Shown: positions 35,991-47,742 of the stretch, piece by piece
How positions within the stretch are numbered: position 1 is the first letter of the stretch
How the letters are laid out: each line of letters starts with the position of its first letter
Assembly (NCBI RefSeq): GCF_028769735.1
Contig: NC_088195.1
Coordinates: forward strand, 124,001-188,000
Source: Zonotrichia leucophrys gambelii
Lineage: Eukaryota; Chordata; Aves; Passeriformes; Passerellidae
DNA: 64,000 nt
Direction: 5' to 3'
Translations under genes and position numbers: made by a program
Notes under the pieces: generated by a model
Told to the model about the DNA's origin: nothing
What the model saw: the letters and a program-made list of their open reading frames with translations, nothing else
Database searches by the model: none

Positions 35991-38900
35991 GAGCTGTGTG
36001 GAGCCATCAGCGGGTTCCCAGCATCCTGATGATCTTACACTTACACTGACTTTCACTGCAACCGTCTAATTGCCTAATTTCAGCTCTCTGGTGCACACCC
36101 TGTTCTTTCACTAAAAATGTGGTTTTAGGATGGACTGCCTGCTCTGGGCACGGGGAGGCCTGTGTGAGCAGTGGCGCTCCTCTGCCAGTCTCAGCCCCGC
36201 TCTGTCCCTGCCACAGCACAGGCAGCAAAGTGTGGGCTGGAGATCTGAGCCTGAGGTGTCCGTGCCATGCTCTGAATACCTAATTAGCCAAACAGCTTCT
36301 GTAATTACAGCAGCACAGCCTGCTGCAGGAGCATTCCCTAACTGGCAGCTTCGGGGAGCCCAGTGCACATCCCTGGTGCAGGAGGGACCTGAGATCAGCC
36401 CTGGAGTGACACAGGCAGGGGGAAAGGGCAGGGCTCCTGTTGCTTTTGTTTCAAGAGCCAGTGTGGATCAGTCAACAAGAAATCAGAAGGTAAAATGGAT
36501 TTCAGGCCAAGGGAAAAGGATGTTTGTCTCTGACTCAGGGGACGGGGAGAGCCATTTCTCATTCTAGCAAAGCAGTGATTAACTCAGAGACAGGAGGGAC
36601 TACTCCTCTGAGGCAGGAATGCTCCCAGCTGCAGTTTACATGGGATCTACGGTAATTCTGTTGTATTAATATAATTACCAGACAATCCATTTCAATAACA
36701 TAATCACAACCCATATTTCATTCCTCAATTAGAATTCTGATGAGAACAATTTCCAAGCCATAACCTCCTCACAAACCCGCCACTAAAAAGAGAACAATCC
36801 AGTAATTTGTCTCTCTGTGTTAAGCCAATTAGTCAGTGGCCACAGAGCAGAAGGGATTTTTTCTTACTGGGTACTCATCAGCAGTGAAACAGAAGTTTCA
36901 GGGGAAGAACATGTCTCTTCAGAGGCCTATTTTTAAGACTGAACCATTTCTGCGGTCTCTCAATTCTGTCTTGGCTATCCTTTTCAATTTAGCTGTGAGG
37001 TTTTCCACTGTTTTTCCTGCTTCACCTTCCTGCCCTTCAGCAATGTTTTCATGCTGATGATGGCACCAGGCTTGGCCAGCTCCTGCTTCTGCACCCAGTG
37101 GAGGGAAGGGTAAGGGTGAGAGACAGCTGAGCTCAGAAAGGACTGAGACACCTGAACTCAAAACGTTTGGACTCTCCCTGTCTCAGAGCTTGATCTGTTC
37201 CCAGCTATAATGCAACAGCCTCCAGAGCCTGCACTACCTCCTGCTCCAGATCTGCTTCAGACGTCAGCTCTCTATGTCCTAAATTTAAACAAATTACATT
37301 TCCACCTGTCCAGGAGATCACAACAACATGCATGGGATGAATCCTGCTTACCTCAGCACTGGAATTAAGGAGCAGAAATGTGATTGTTTGCCACAGGAAA
37401 GCAGTTCAGAAAGCTACATATTACATATTGTCATGTTATACATGATGGCTTTGCATTGCAGTCCTTGGAGATTGTAATGAATAAAATCTTGACAACATTT
37501 TCTCCTGCATTAATCATTTTAAGCTGATCCTACAGGATACAAGGGCAAATTAAATTCTATTTGCAATTTCATGCATGATGCCCGGCACGGCCGGTGCCTG
37601 AGCCAGCAGTTTTTCAGTAAGACAAGCGTGTAAGCTGCAATTATGCAGTTACTTTCTCCCATGTGCCAACTTTCTTATTACTGACAAATTTATAAATGAA
37701 AATGTATGAATGGTATTAAACTCACCTTCAAGGAAGGAGCAAATGAAAATGAATGGTTTATAAGACTATATTTGAAGAAAAACACTACTTTTAATGGTTA
37801 AAATGATAAAGGGAACATGTGTGCCTTCACAGACTGCAGGGACCAGGAGGTTCTGATTCCCACCTGGTGGCACCAGCAGCCAGTCTCACACCTGGGAGTA
37901 AGCAGAGGCACAGCTGGCTCCATGGGATGGTTGTACCCTGCCCTGAGGTGCTCCCACCAGAAGTGCAGGGTGAGACACCCTGTTCCCAAGCAGGGCTGCA
38001 CAGGCAGCTCTGAGGCAGCACAGGGATGGCTCTTCAGCCAGGTGGGATTTTCCAGACAATTCTGGCCCCTTGTAGTGATTCCAGCATGCTGCCTTCTTCC
38101 TTTTTAAACTTCCTTTTGGTCCCTTCCCCAAAGGACTGATCCTGTACCGTGAGCCCATGGCTGCTTCCAAAACAAGAATGCCCTGTTCCAGGGAGAAAGG
38201 CCCCAGGGGTGCAGGAGGCTCCCGAGGGGTGGGATCATCCCTCAGTGTCCAAGAACCAGGGCTCATGCCTACCGTAGCAATGGGTGAACCTTCCCAACAC
38301 ACACAACCTGCTGGGGCCTCAAAATGAGCCAAATGATTACTGAGAAAAAGCTCTTGCTCATCCCCTTCTTGTTTTGGTAGCATTATGAGGCAGAGATGAG
38401 ACAGCCCAAACAGTTTCCTTTTAATTCCAATAGGTTCATTCTCCTCTCGTCTCGTGGGGCAGTCACACATCCACCAGAACCAGGGGTAGAGGTGTGACTC
38501 CATTTGGAGGCTTTTAGGATACTTTTTTCTGATTTTTGGATATTCTTCCTGTCAAGAAAGCTGCAGCAGTAAGCCCAGAGCTGCTGTTGAGCAGAGGAGG
38601 AAGGTCTTTCGTCTAAACAGAAAATAAGCAGGGAAAGAGCTTGGCTTAACAACTCTGAGCAAACTGCAAATTATTCTGTTTAAAATAAATCAGTCTGTTG
38701 GAAATTTCCAATTGGACAGTTTGGTTTTGAGCATTGGTGAATCAAAAGCTGCTTGTCCTTGGTGGCTGGAGGCAGTGGAGTGTCAGAAGCAATTCCCAGG
38801 CTCTGTGGGGTCCCCGGGCTGGGCTGGTTATTTGCCTGGTGGCTTTAACAAGAGCTCACTCAGGCTTATCTGTGATTATTGGGTCTTTAGGCTAGTCATG

Positions 38901-39524
38901 GTGAAAATGAAATAACAGCACAGCAGAGGCAGACTGAGCTCCCTTTGCTCAGCAGACCCAGAGCCCCCTCCCTGCTGGGCCACCAGGGCACTGAATGGTC
39001 CATTTAACACTGGAACCGAAGCCAAACAGGAAGAAATTTATTCATGGCATTTTTGCAGCTTTTGTTCGGGATCTGCAGGGGGGGCGTTCAGTGTAAATGT
39101 GCCTGGCTAGGCTTTTCCTAACCCTTGGTTTTCCTTGAATGAGGGAAAAGGAAAAACAGCTGCAGACAGACTGTGTGGCTTCTGGCGTCCTGTAAAAACC
39201 AGGAGTAAATTCCTGGAAAAAATTTCCCTTGAAATGTGACACAAGAGCAGACAGTGGAACAAACATTCTCCTCCTTGGCTCATGGGCTGTAGCACAGCAC
39301 TATTAGTGGCACAGGGTTCACACCTCCCCTGACCTGGCAGGGCTTTGGGAACTGATCCTGCAGGTTAGTGTGTGCTCCATTCAGAGAGAGTTCCCTTAGA
39401 GTCTCCTGTCCTCCCAGCTCTTGTTCTCACTACACCACTGAGGATTATTTTCCTCATTTTTCCCCCTTTTTGTTAATTTTCTCCTGAATTCTCCAATGTG
39501 TTTAGAGCACAATTGCATTTGCAG

Positions 39525-39682
39525 CATTTCTGCCCCATCCCTGGAAGGGTTCAAGGCCAGGCTGGATGGAGTTTGGGGCAACCTGGTCTAGTGGGAGGTG
39601 TCCCTGACCATGGCAGGGATGGGACAAGATGAGCTTTAAGGTCCCTTCCAACCCAATCCACTTTGTGATTCTGTGACTGCTC
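39525..39682 (+). mobile_element. CR1 LINE fragment, plus orientation
   Basis: CATCCCTGGAAGGGTTCAAG, GCCAGGCTGGATGGAGTTTG, GGCAACCTGGTCTAGTGGGA, GGTGTCCCTGACCATGGCAG, AGCTTTAAGGTCCCTTCCAA and TTTGTGATTCTGTGAC form a well-preserved CR1 3' end. Confidence 0.95.
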
Positions 39683-40779
39683 TTCCCTTGCTCTTCCACG
39701 TCTGACCAGGCTGCCCGAGGCTTGCCTGAAGGCTCCTCAGAAAATCCCAGGAAAGAGCTTTTGTACCAATTTATTTCACTGCTGATTTAGGCTTAGGAAT
39801 GTGTATTGTCACCTCGGTTGTTACACATCCTTTATGGCTTGGCAATGCAGCTGCCTCCCCTGGCAACACAGAGCAGCAAAGGTGAAGAGCCTGGGAGGGT
39901 GAGGCAGCTAAAGGCTTAGAAAGTGACATTCTTCAGAAGAGGTCTAGAATTAGCATTTCCTCCAGGGAAAGGGGCAGCATCCCTGCTCCAACCAGCACAG
40001 CAGGGAAATAGGAATGGTCATAATGCACTGGTGGTTAAAAGTATCCTGATGGACCAAATTTTTGCCCTTATGTAAACAAGTCAATTTCAGAACAAGGTTA
40101 GGGTGTTCAGCCCTGCGGAGTGGCAGCCAGCTGGTGTTTGAAGCTCTGTACATTTGCATTATAAAGGATCAGATTCAGATGCAAATTATATACCTTGTTT
40201 CAACAGAAGTTTTAAGCAAGTGAAAATTTTCCTTTGAAGAGCTGATTCCTGTGATAACAGACCTGTACCACCCTTGTGAGGGGCTCACTCCCTTGGCAGA
40301 GCAGGGGCAGCAGAGCTGGTGGGGTGTGAACAAAACCAAAATCTCTTGCCAAGAGCCACAGCAAGGTAGGAACTGGCACTTTGCTGCATGGAGTTCACCT
40401 GGCACTGCTGGGCGCAGACTGTGTGAAAGCCTCCAGTTTTTGACAGCCTTTTTGAAAACCTGTAAAAGTCCAGTGCTGCCCTCATCTGCTTGAGGGACAG
40501 AGAAAACTCACTGTCATCATCCCAGGACTTGCACGGTGATTCCCAGCTACATAATTTTACTGGGCCTGTCCATGCCCATCACCTGTTGGGGTGGCTCACA
40601 GGTGTGCTCAGGAGGAGGCTGAGGGCAGGGGGACCGCAGCCCTGCAGTCACCCCTCATCCCTCCCCCTGGGCAGCATGCAATGGAGCAGACTCTCCCCAG
40701 GTGGAAGAGAGGGAAAAAATGAATGTGCATGCTGTGGAGCTGGGAATAAATGCCTTTGCTGCCAAGCAGTTCTCTGGAT

Positions 40780-40990
40780 CTGGGGGCGCACAGAGCTGTA
40801 ACCCCGGCTGGGCTCTGCGGTGCCCCCGTGCCCCTGGGCTGCTCCCCTGCGCTGTGCCCTCGCGCTCAGCCCTGCTCTCAGCCCAGAGCCCTGGGCAGCC
40901 CTGCCAGCTTGCCCGGGGCAGCTGCTGGCACAGGACAGGTGCGGGCGCTCCCACAGGTGTGCCTGTGTCTGTGGAGGTCCAGAGCTGCTC
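40780..40990. other. local GC-rich patch, no gene
   Basis: About 200 bp of C-rich DNA with scattered CpG contrasts with the AT-rich surroundings. Open frames exist on both strands but match nothing known and have no exon-like borders. It may be a small CpG-rich regulatory patch. Confidence 0.35.
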
Positions 40991-41708
40991 CTGTGCCACC
41001 CCTGCAACAAGAGCCTTTTCTGTGTCTATGGGGAGATGAAGAGGTGGTTTCCACCCTGGGAGCCACAATCTGTCACGTTCGTATTTTTGTTGTCTCCTCG
41101 GAACATATTTAGAGGATTAGAGAAAACCCACATCATACTAGGGCTTTAAAGGTTATTAAGGGAGAAATGCATTTTTCAGCACCTGCTGCCTGAAAAGTGT
41201 GCAGCCAAGTGTTTTAAATACCCTAGTGCTATTATTCATAGAAAACACTTTTCTTTCCCTTTTTTTTTTTTTACAGTACAGCTGTAGTCATCATTCAGCC
41301 TTATAACTATAATGGATGGTTGCTAGAAGCTTTCCAAACAAGGCAGCACAATAAGATACAGACAGTTAACCCACATCAATTCTCTAAGGAAATTTCATGT
41401 TGGGCCCTTTAATTCGCTCCTTTTGAAATTATTCTGATCAGTCAGTGCATAGGGCACTGCCGTAGGGAAAATATTGAACATGGAACAAAGTGGAATGAGG
41501 TTTGAAATAATAAAAATAAAGAAAAAGCACAGAGAAGAGATTCAGGTACACTTCCAAAATTCTAATGAACTCATTTGCAGAGCTAAAAATTTCTCTGAGA
41601 CTCCAGCTGATTCAAAGAGAAATGTACTTAATTTAAAACAACTCACTTCAGGGAGCTCTGTACTGGGATGAAATGTATTGAATAATTGATCAGCCAGGGA
41701 ATAAGAAA

Positions 41709-41745
41709 TAGGGGGGGGGGGAGGGAAAGAAAGAAAAAGGCAAGA
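41709..41745. repeat. poly-G run with a GAAA-rich tail
   Basis: A run of about a dozen G residues is followed by GAGGGAAAGAAAGAAAAAGG, a simple low-complexity purine tract. Confidence 0.85.
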
Positions 41746-42889
41746 AAGGTGCCTGGGTGGTGTGTGACCTGGAAATGAAAGACACCTCTACCTGGGGCTT
41801 GGGTGACACACTGAAGGGGTGACAGGGTTCCCAGAGCCACCACACTGTCCCCAAGGCTTGGTGGCACCAGCCAAACCAGGGACACACCCCTGCACCACTC
41901 CAGCTCTTTACCTCATCCCAAAACTGGAATAACACAAGTTTTATTACATTTCTTTCCAGTTCCAAAGTCACATAGAGACCCTTCATCCTGTGTGGCCTCT
42001 GCTGTGGGATTGGTTTCCTTTCTGCTTCATTGGGTGTTTTACAAATAGTTCAAAATAAAAAAAATATACTTCATCCTTTCTCCTCAGCAGCTCTAAGGGC
42101 AAATTACGATGGAGCTGATATGAAAACACACACATTGATAATTTTTGTGCAGTGGCTTGGATTTGGATGTAAAATGGAAATACACATTTAGTGCTTGGCC
42201 ATGGCACTGCTGTGCATGCAAACAGCAATTAAAACCTGCAGCCAAATGCCATAAATCCACCAGTGACAGAATAAATGCTGTTAAAGATGGAAAATTAAAA
42301 GGAACTGCAGTTCATTTGCATTTTGTAAGAGTAATTTTGTTCAGGCTACAGTTGTTCTGAATGAAATGCAACTTCTAAGTAAAGTTTCACTGCACTGAGG
42401 CCAGTGTGTGAGTGCAAGAGGCTTCAAACACTGATGGGCTGCTCTGGAGACAATTCCTGAAACACCAATTATTTTTTGTCCAACAATATGTGGCATCATT
42501 CAACAAGTGAGCTAAACCCTTGGGGTGTAAAGCACACATTAAAATACAGGACTGAAGTCAAAGTGACGAATTAAAAGAGATTATTTCAGTAAGTATGAAT
42601 GTGAATTTTTGGTCCTTTTCCTTTCCTTTGGCTTTTGCACTGTGCTCCCTCCCAGCGCCAAAGGCATCCCTTGGAAAAATTACTGATTATATGGAAGTGG
42701 ATTAACAGGAGGCAGGCAGCACAAATGAAAGCAGTTAACTGCTTATTGCACTTCCCTTTGCCTGGTCCCTGGTGATTTTCTCACCAATGAATAATTCAAC
42801 AGCCACTGACACATGAGTAACAGCTCCTGATTTGCATTGAGCATCATTCATTAGGAAGAGGGTGAAAACCTCATCTATCTGCCAGCTAA

Positions 42890-43040
42890 CTCCTCATCTC
42901 TGGGAGTGTCCAAGGCCAGGCTGGACAGGGCTTGGAGAAACCTGGGCTGTGGGAATTGTCTCTGCCCATGGCAGGGAGGTACAACTGGGTGAGCTTTACA
43001 AGAAAGCCCTTCTATTGCAAGCCATTCCATGATTTGATGA
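42890..43040 (+). mobile_element. CR1 LINE fragment, plus orientation
   Basis: GGGAGTGTCCAAGGCCAGGC, TGGACAGGGCTTGGAGAAAC, CTCTGCCCATGGCAGGGAGG and GAGCTTTACAAGAAAGCCCT, ending GCCATTCCATGATTTGATGA, mark a diverged CR1 3' end. Confidence 0.88.
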
Positions 43041-43949
43041 TAATGCTGGTTCAGGTTTTTGTCCAGGACCTGGCGGCACAACGTGAACTTCAGTGGGCAG
43101 GAGGGGAGCACCATGCCCTGATCCCAGGCACTCCCCACCCCACAGAGAGAATTCTGGGACTGTCACCCCATTCAGTGCTGGCCACATGTGGCCTCCAGCC
43201 TCCATCACCATGGCAGGGATGGGAGCCTGCCTCTCCAAATCCGCCTTATTTCCAGCATCAGCCTTTTGGTGTATTAAATCGCTGAGTGCTATGCAGAGCT
43301 GATAATCAGATTTACTGATGGAGCTTCTCTGTCTCAGAGGCTCAACTAATCCCTTTTAATCCTTTTCTTAAACTCTTTCTTACAAGTGCTTACAACAGAC
43401 TTCATCTTTCAGCTTTGCATCTAATTTTCGTTTCCAAATGTGTTTTTTTTTCAAGCAAGCATGTAGCTCTACTTGTTATTTCTAAATGGCTGAAGTGGAA
43501 CATATTATACTTGCTCTACAATTATTCCACTGCTCTCCCAGCTCATGAACCATCCTGAAAAATGCATCCAAACATACCAAAGGGGCTCTGAGAGTTGTGG
43601 ACGTGGAGTCTGGCAGCAGCTTTGCCGTCCTAAAGGGTATGCGCCAGCATCTGCCCAACATGGGGCTGAGGCATGTCCAAGCTCCAGGCTGACAGAAGAG
43701 AGGTTTTTAAGTCAGGGATCATTTTTTGGAGAGATTGGTGGTTTGTGGTGTGTGATATGCTGTCAGGATTGAAGCTTGGCAATCCTGTGGCTTCTTTTGT
43801 TCCTTTCCATAGCTGGCAATAATCTCTCAAATGGAAAAACTTGCATTTTTAACCTGTGAATATTGGTGAGATCAAGTCGAGCAAAGGCAAGGGAAGGAAC
43901 AGCCTCCTGCCTTCCCACCAGCAGCAGGTGCTCCTCAGGCCTGAGCAAT

Positions 43950-44195
43950 GACCTTTATGAGTAAGGTTTAGATTGGCTATAAGGGAAAATTTATTTGCTG
44001 GAAGGGTGGTCAAGCCTTGAAACAGGCTGACCAGGGAAGTGGTGGAACAACCATTCCTGAAAATGTTCAAATACCATGTGGATGTGATGTTGAGGGACAC
44101 GGTTTAGTGGTGTACCTGGCAGAGCTGGGTTAATGCTGTACTCAATGACCCTAGAGGACTTTTCCAACCTTAATGATTCCATGATTCTAAGTTAA
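43950..44195 (+). mobile_element. CR1 LINE fragment, plus orientation
   Basis: It runs from AAGGTTTAGATTGGCTATAA through AACAGGCTGACCAGGGAAGT, ATGTTGAGGGACACGGTTTA and CTGGGTTAATGCTGTACTCA to CTTTTCCAACCTTAATGATT and CCATGATTCTAA. The 3' end is preserved; the copy is 5'-truncated. Confidence 0.95.
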
Positions 44196-44837
44196 AGGTG
44201 ATTTAGAAACTAGTGGACAAAAAGAAATCACTCATTTCCTTTTTTTTTTTTTTCTTCTTTTTTTGAGTAGATGCTACAATCATTTCAACAAGCAATGAGA
44301 TTGTTCTCCTGTGAACACCTCCTCACTGCATTCCAGCTCCAGTGCCCAGGCACCTTTTGGGATGCTGCAAATTATATAAAAGCCCAGCCTGAGTCACACC
44401 AATTAATCTCTGCATCCGCAGCCCCACTCACTCCTTCTCTTGCCTCTCCTACATGTGGGCTTCCAATCAACCAGCTGAGCCTGTTCCCATAGAAACTGAG
44501 TAGCACATCACCACAGAGTCAGGCTGCTGGGCTTTTTAAGTTCTCATCAGAGCTTTATTCCCCCTTCAGAAGCCCAAGCTGTTCACTGTGACCAGGGACA
44601 GCCACTCTGCCTCGGCTGCCAGCAGAAAATGGGACTCAGCAGCAATGACCCCATGCCAGCACCCAGCAAACTCAGGAGATGAAGTTTGCTGCCAATATTT
44701 GCATCACAACAATCAATTCCAGCTGCAGATGAGGCAAGAAAGAGAGGATAGAGGAGAGGGTAAAACTAGGGATGTCTTTTGGCCTATTGGCACTAATACT
44801 GGTTTATTTACCAGTAGGTTAAAAACTGTTATAATCA

Positions 44838-44882
44838 TCTGCTATGAAGATCTTTAAGTCCTTTCCAAGCCATGGTTCTAAA
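44838..44882 (+). mobile_element. possible CR1 remnant
   Basis: GAAGATCTTTAAGTCCTTTC and CAAGCCATGGTTCTAAAAC resemble the last 45 bp of CR1. The match is too short to be sure. Confidence 0.35.
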
Positions 44883-45060
44883 ACTGGCAAAATTGCACAT
44901 GCTCTTCCATCTCTGCCTGTTCCATAACTGTGTCCAATGGCTGTGCAGGCATGGGCTGCATGCCAGCTCCTGGATCAGCAGGAAGATTGGGGCAGTCAAG
45001 TCTTTCTGCATCCCACCACTTCCAGAGCATCCCCCAAGGGCTTGAACCAGGCAGGCTTGG

Positions 45061-45081
45061 GCAGCAGCAGCAGCAGCAGCT
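45061..45081. repeat. (CAG)n microsatellite, 6-7 units
   Basis: Six to seven perfect CAG/GCA triplets lie in non-coding DNA. Confidence 0.9.
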
Positions 45082-46047
45082 TCCTAGTGTTTCTCAGCTG
45101 GGGCTTTGGAAAGGGGAGGCAATGACCACTCACCAAGCCCTTTACACAGGGAAATTGAGTTCAGGCCCGCAGTTAGGGTGACAAGTTCTTGTGGGTATAA
45201 AGGTCTTTGAGAAATGCTTCTGAAAAAGTGCTGTCCCTGGGTTCCAGGGGATGCCTCCACATAAAGCCAGGCAGAGTCACCCAAAAAAATCCCACTCCAC
45301 TGGGGAGAGGAGCAAGAAACCAGCAAGTCTCAGAGCTGCATCTGATAGGAAACCTTAGATCTTCTGCCTGGAGTTTTGGTTTTCTATCTAAAGCTGCTAA
45401 TATAAATATTTACTGGCAATTTTCCCCATTCTATTAGCAGCAGCACTTTGTGCAGGCTGAGTTTCTTAAGGAAATACTTTAAAAATCTACATATTCAAAT
45501 AATCTCCAATTTTTTTTCCCTCAGGAGTAGAACTCTTGCACATATGGCTTTGCTTATACAACTAGTTTGATTAGATTTTATATTTCCATCTGTAATTTAT
45601 GGTAAATTGCCTACAGATTCATTAAAAAAACCCATCCTTTAAATATGTTCTGAATAATCTCTTCCATGTATTTTATATATAGAACAAAAGTGAGGTGATT
45701 CTGTATTCTAAAGGGACACCTACTGATAAGAACATGTTGCATTTGTAGCAGTTTAAATGCAGGATATGGAAAATGTCTATCTTGTTGGGATTTTAAATCC
45801 CCACTAAAATGCACTTCAAAGAATCAATCAGTACTGAGTCAATGTACAAGAATTGCTTTAATAAATCTAGAGGTGTCAGACTCTAAGTGAATTGCACATT
45901 AAATAAAATCTGATTCTTCATTGAATGTATTGATTATTATCATTAAGAGCAGATCTGCTACTGTTGGCAAGCAGGAGGCTGACAGGATGACAGCAGCACT
46001 GCTGAGCTCCAGAGAAAGGATGTTTTGTGTGCAACCTGGGAAGCACC

Positions 46048-46215
46048 ACAGAATCTCAGAATAGTTCAGGTTGGAAGGGGCCTGAAAACTCAGCTGGTTC
46101 CATCCCCTGCCCTGGGCAGGGACACCTTCCTCTAGACCACGTTGCTCCAAGCCCCAGCCAACCTGATCTGGTCTGAAGTCAACTCCATGCACATCTTGCC
46201 AGCTCAGGGAGAGCC
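46048..46215 (-). mobile_element. CR1 LINE fragment, minus orientation
   Basis: CACAGAATCTCAGAATAGTT, CAGGTTGGAAGGGGCCTGAA, GGGCAGGGACACCTTCCTCT and AGACCACGTTGCTCCAAGCC read as an inverted CR1 3' end. Confidence 0.93.
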
Positions 46216-46971
46216 CAGGGGCAGAGCAGGAGCTCACCCTGGGATGGGGACTCTGGGGATAGAGGGGATGGCTCACACCTCTGCTCCTGACACGGCACCA
46301 TGCCCTGCACTGACCCAAACCACTGACACATCACTGTGTCAAGTTCTTAGTTCATTGCTTGCACACAGGTAATGATTGTAAAATAAAATGTTCAATCCAC
46401 TGCCCCTGCATTTTCTATAACTCCTTTAACCAGTTCAGGACCAATATTCCATAAATATATATTCTCCCCAAAAGGCCATTTTCCAAGTATGGGTTTGATG
46501 TAAAACAAACTATTACAATATCTGATTTACAAGGCATGTGAAGTTTCTAACTGAAAAAAAAGAAGGATGATGTATTTCTCAGGTGTCTTGCTGATTTATT
46601 TGCCATGTGGCAATTGATTAGTCATGTCAGCAACTTCATAAGTAACACAATTAATTCTGAAGTTATCCTCAAGTTATCCAAGTCCTGTGTCACTGATGAA
46701 TGTGTGATGAGTCTATGTTGCCTCTGAACTTGACTGACTCGAAATAAGTCACCAAGCTGAGTTGTAAATCACAAGAGATGGATCTGAGTACATTGCTGAG
46801 TCACAAGCAGGTTTTAGATCACACACATCCCGATTTACGGGCTGGTGAGGTGGCCTCTGCTCTGTCTCATGGTTTGGGAGTAAATGCCACGGTGTAAATC
46901 TGGGATGCCAGTATCAAACAGCATCTTCCTTGGGGACTCCCAAGGTGGAACAGCACCCAGGCACAGCTGCG

Positions 46972-47742
46972 CTGCTCCTGTCACACCCAGCAGGACTCTG
47001 GAACCAGCACTGATGCTCCTGTCACACCCAGCAGCACTCTGGAACCAGCACTGATGCTCCTGTCACACCCAGCAGTACTCTGGAACCAGCACCATGCTCC
47101 TGTCACACCCAACAGCACTGGGAACCAGCACCATGCTCCTGTCACACCCAGCAGCACTCTGGAACCAGCACTGATGCTCCTGTCACGCCCAGCAGTACTC
47201 TGGAACCAGCACTGATGCTCCTGTTACGCCCAGCAGTACTCTGGAACCAGCACCATGCTCCTGTCACACCCAGCAGCACTCTGGAACCAGCACTGATGCT
47301 CCTGTCACACCCAGCAGCACTCTGGAACCAGCACTGATGCTCCTGTTACGCCCAACAGCACTCTGGAACCAGCACTGATGCTCCTGTCACACCCAGCAGC
47401 ACTCTGGAACCAGCACCATGCTCCTGTCACGCCCAGCAGTACTCTGGAACCAGCACCATGCTCCTGTCACACCCAGCAGCACTCTGGAACCAGCACTGAT
47501 GCTCCTGTCACACCCAGCAGCACTCTGGAACCAGCACCATGCTCCTGTCACACCCAACAGCACTGGGAACCAGCACTGATGCTCCTGTCACACCCAGCAG
47601 CACTCTGGAACCAGCACTGATGCTCCTGTCACGCCCAGCAGTACTCTGGAACCAGCACCATGCTCCTGTCACACCCAGCAGCACTCTGGAACCAGCACCA
47701 TGCTCCTGTCACACCCAGCAGCACTCTGGAACCAGCAGTGAC
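46972..47742. repeat. minisatellite, 39-41 bp unit, about 19 copies
   Basis: The unit is built from TGCTCCTGTCACACCCAGCA followed by GCACTCTGGAACCAGCACTG or a variant. Copies differ at a few recurring positions: CACACCC or CACGCCC or TACGCCC; CAGCAGCACT or CAGCAGTACT or CAACAGCACT; ending CACTGA (41 bp) or CACCA (40 bp); and two copies with CACTGGGAACC (39 bp). The same variants recur in non-adjacent copies, as expected from block duplication and gene conversion. Open frames through the array are by-products, because the unit is not a multiple of three. Confidence 0.97.

Larger units (their letters stand above)
25052..46970. other. intergenic, central: no gene, unique AT-rich DNA with CR1 fragments
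   Basis: I find no coding exon or RNA gene. Ten CR1 fragments are listed separately. Between them lie long AT-rich unique stretches with many TAATTA, TTAATTA and CAATTA words (for example 27000-27170, 36640-36830, 41220-41420, 42050-42380 and 46370-46560). They look like regulatory DNA rather than decayed repeats, though that is a judgement by eye. Confidence 0.5.

Noticed and set aside
40648..41149. Several overlapping 100-137 codon frames in a GC-rich patch
   Set aside because: No conserved domain, frames open on both strands, and no exon-like borders; treated as a non-coding GC-rich patch.
46972..47742. CRISPR-like array
   Set aside because: The repeats are contiguous with no unique spacers, in a vertebrate genome: it is a minisatellite.
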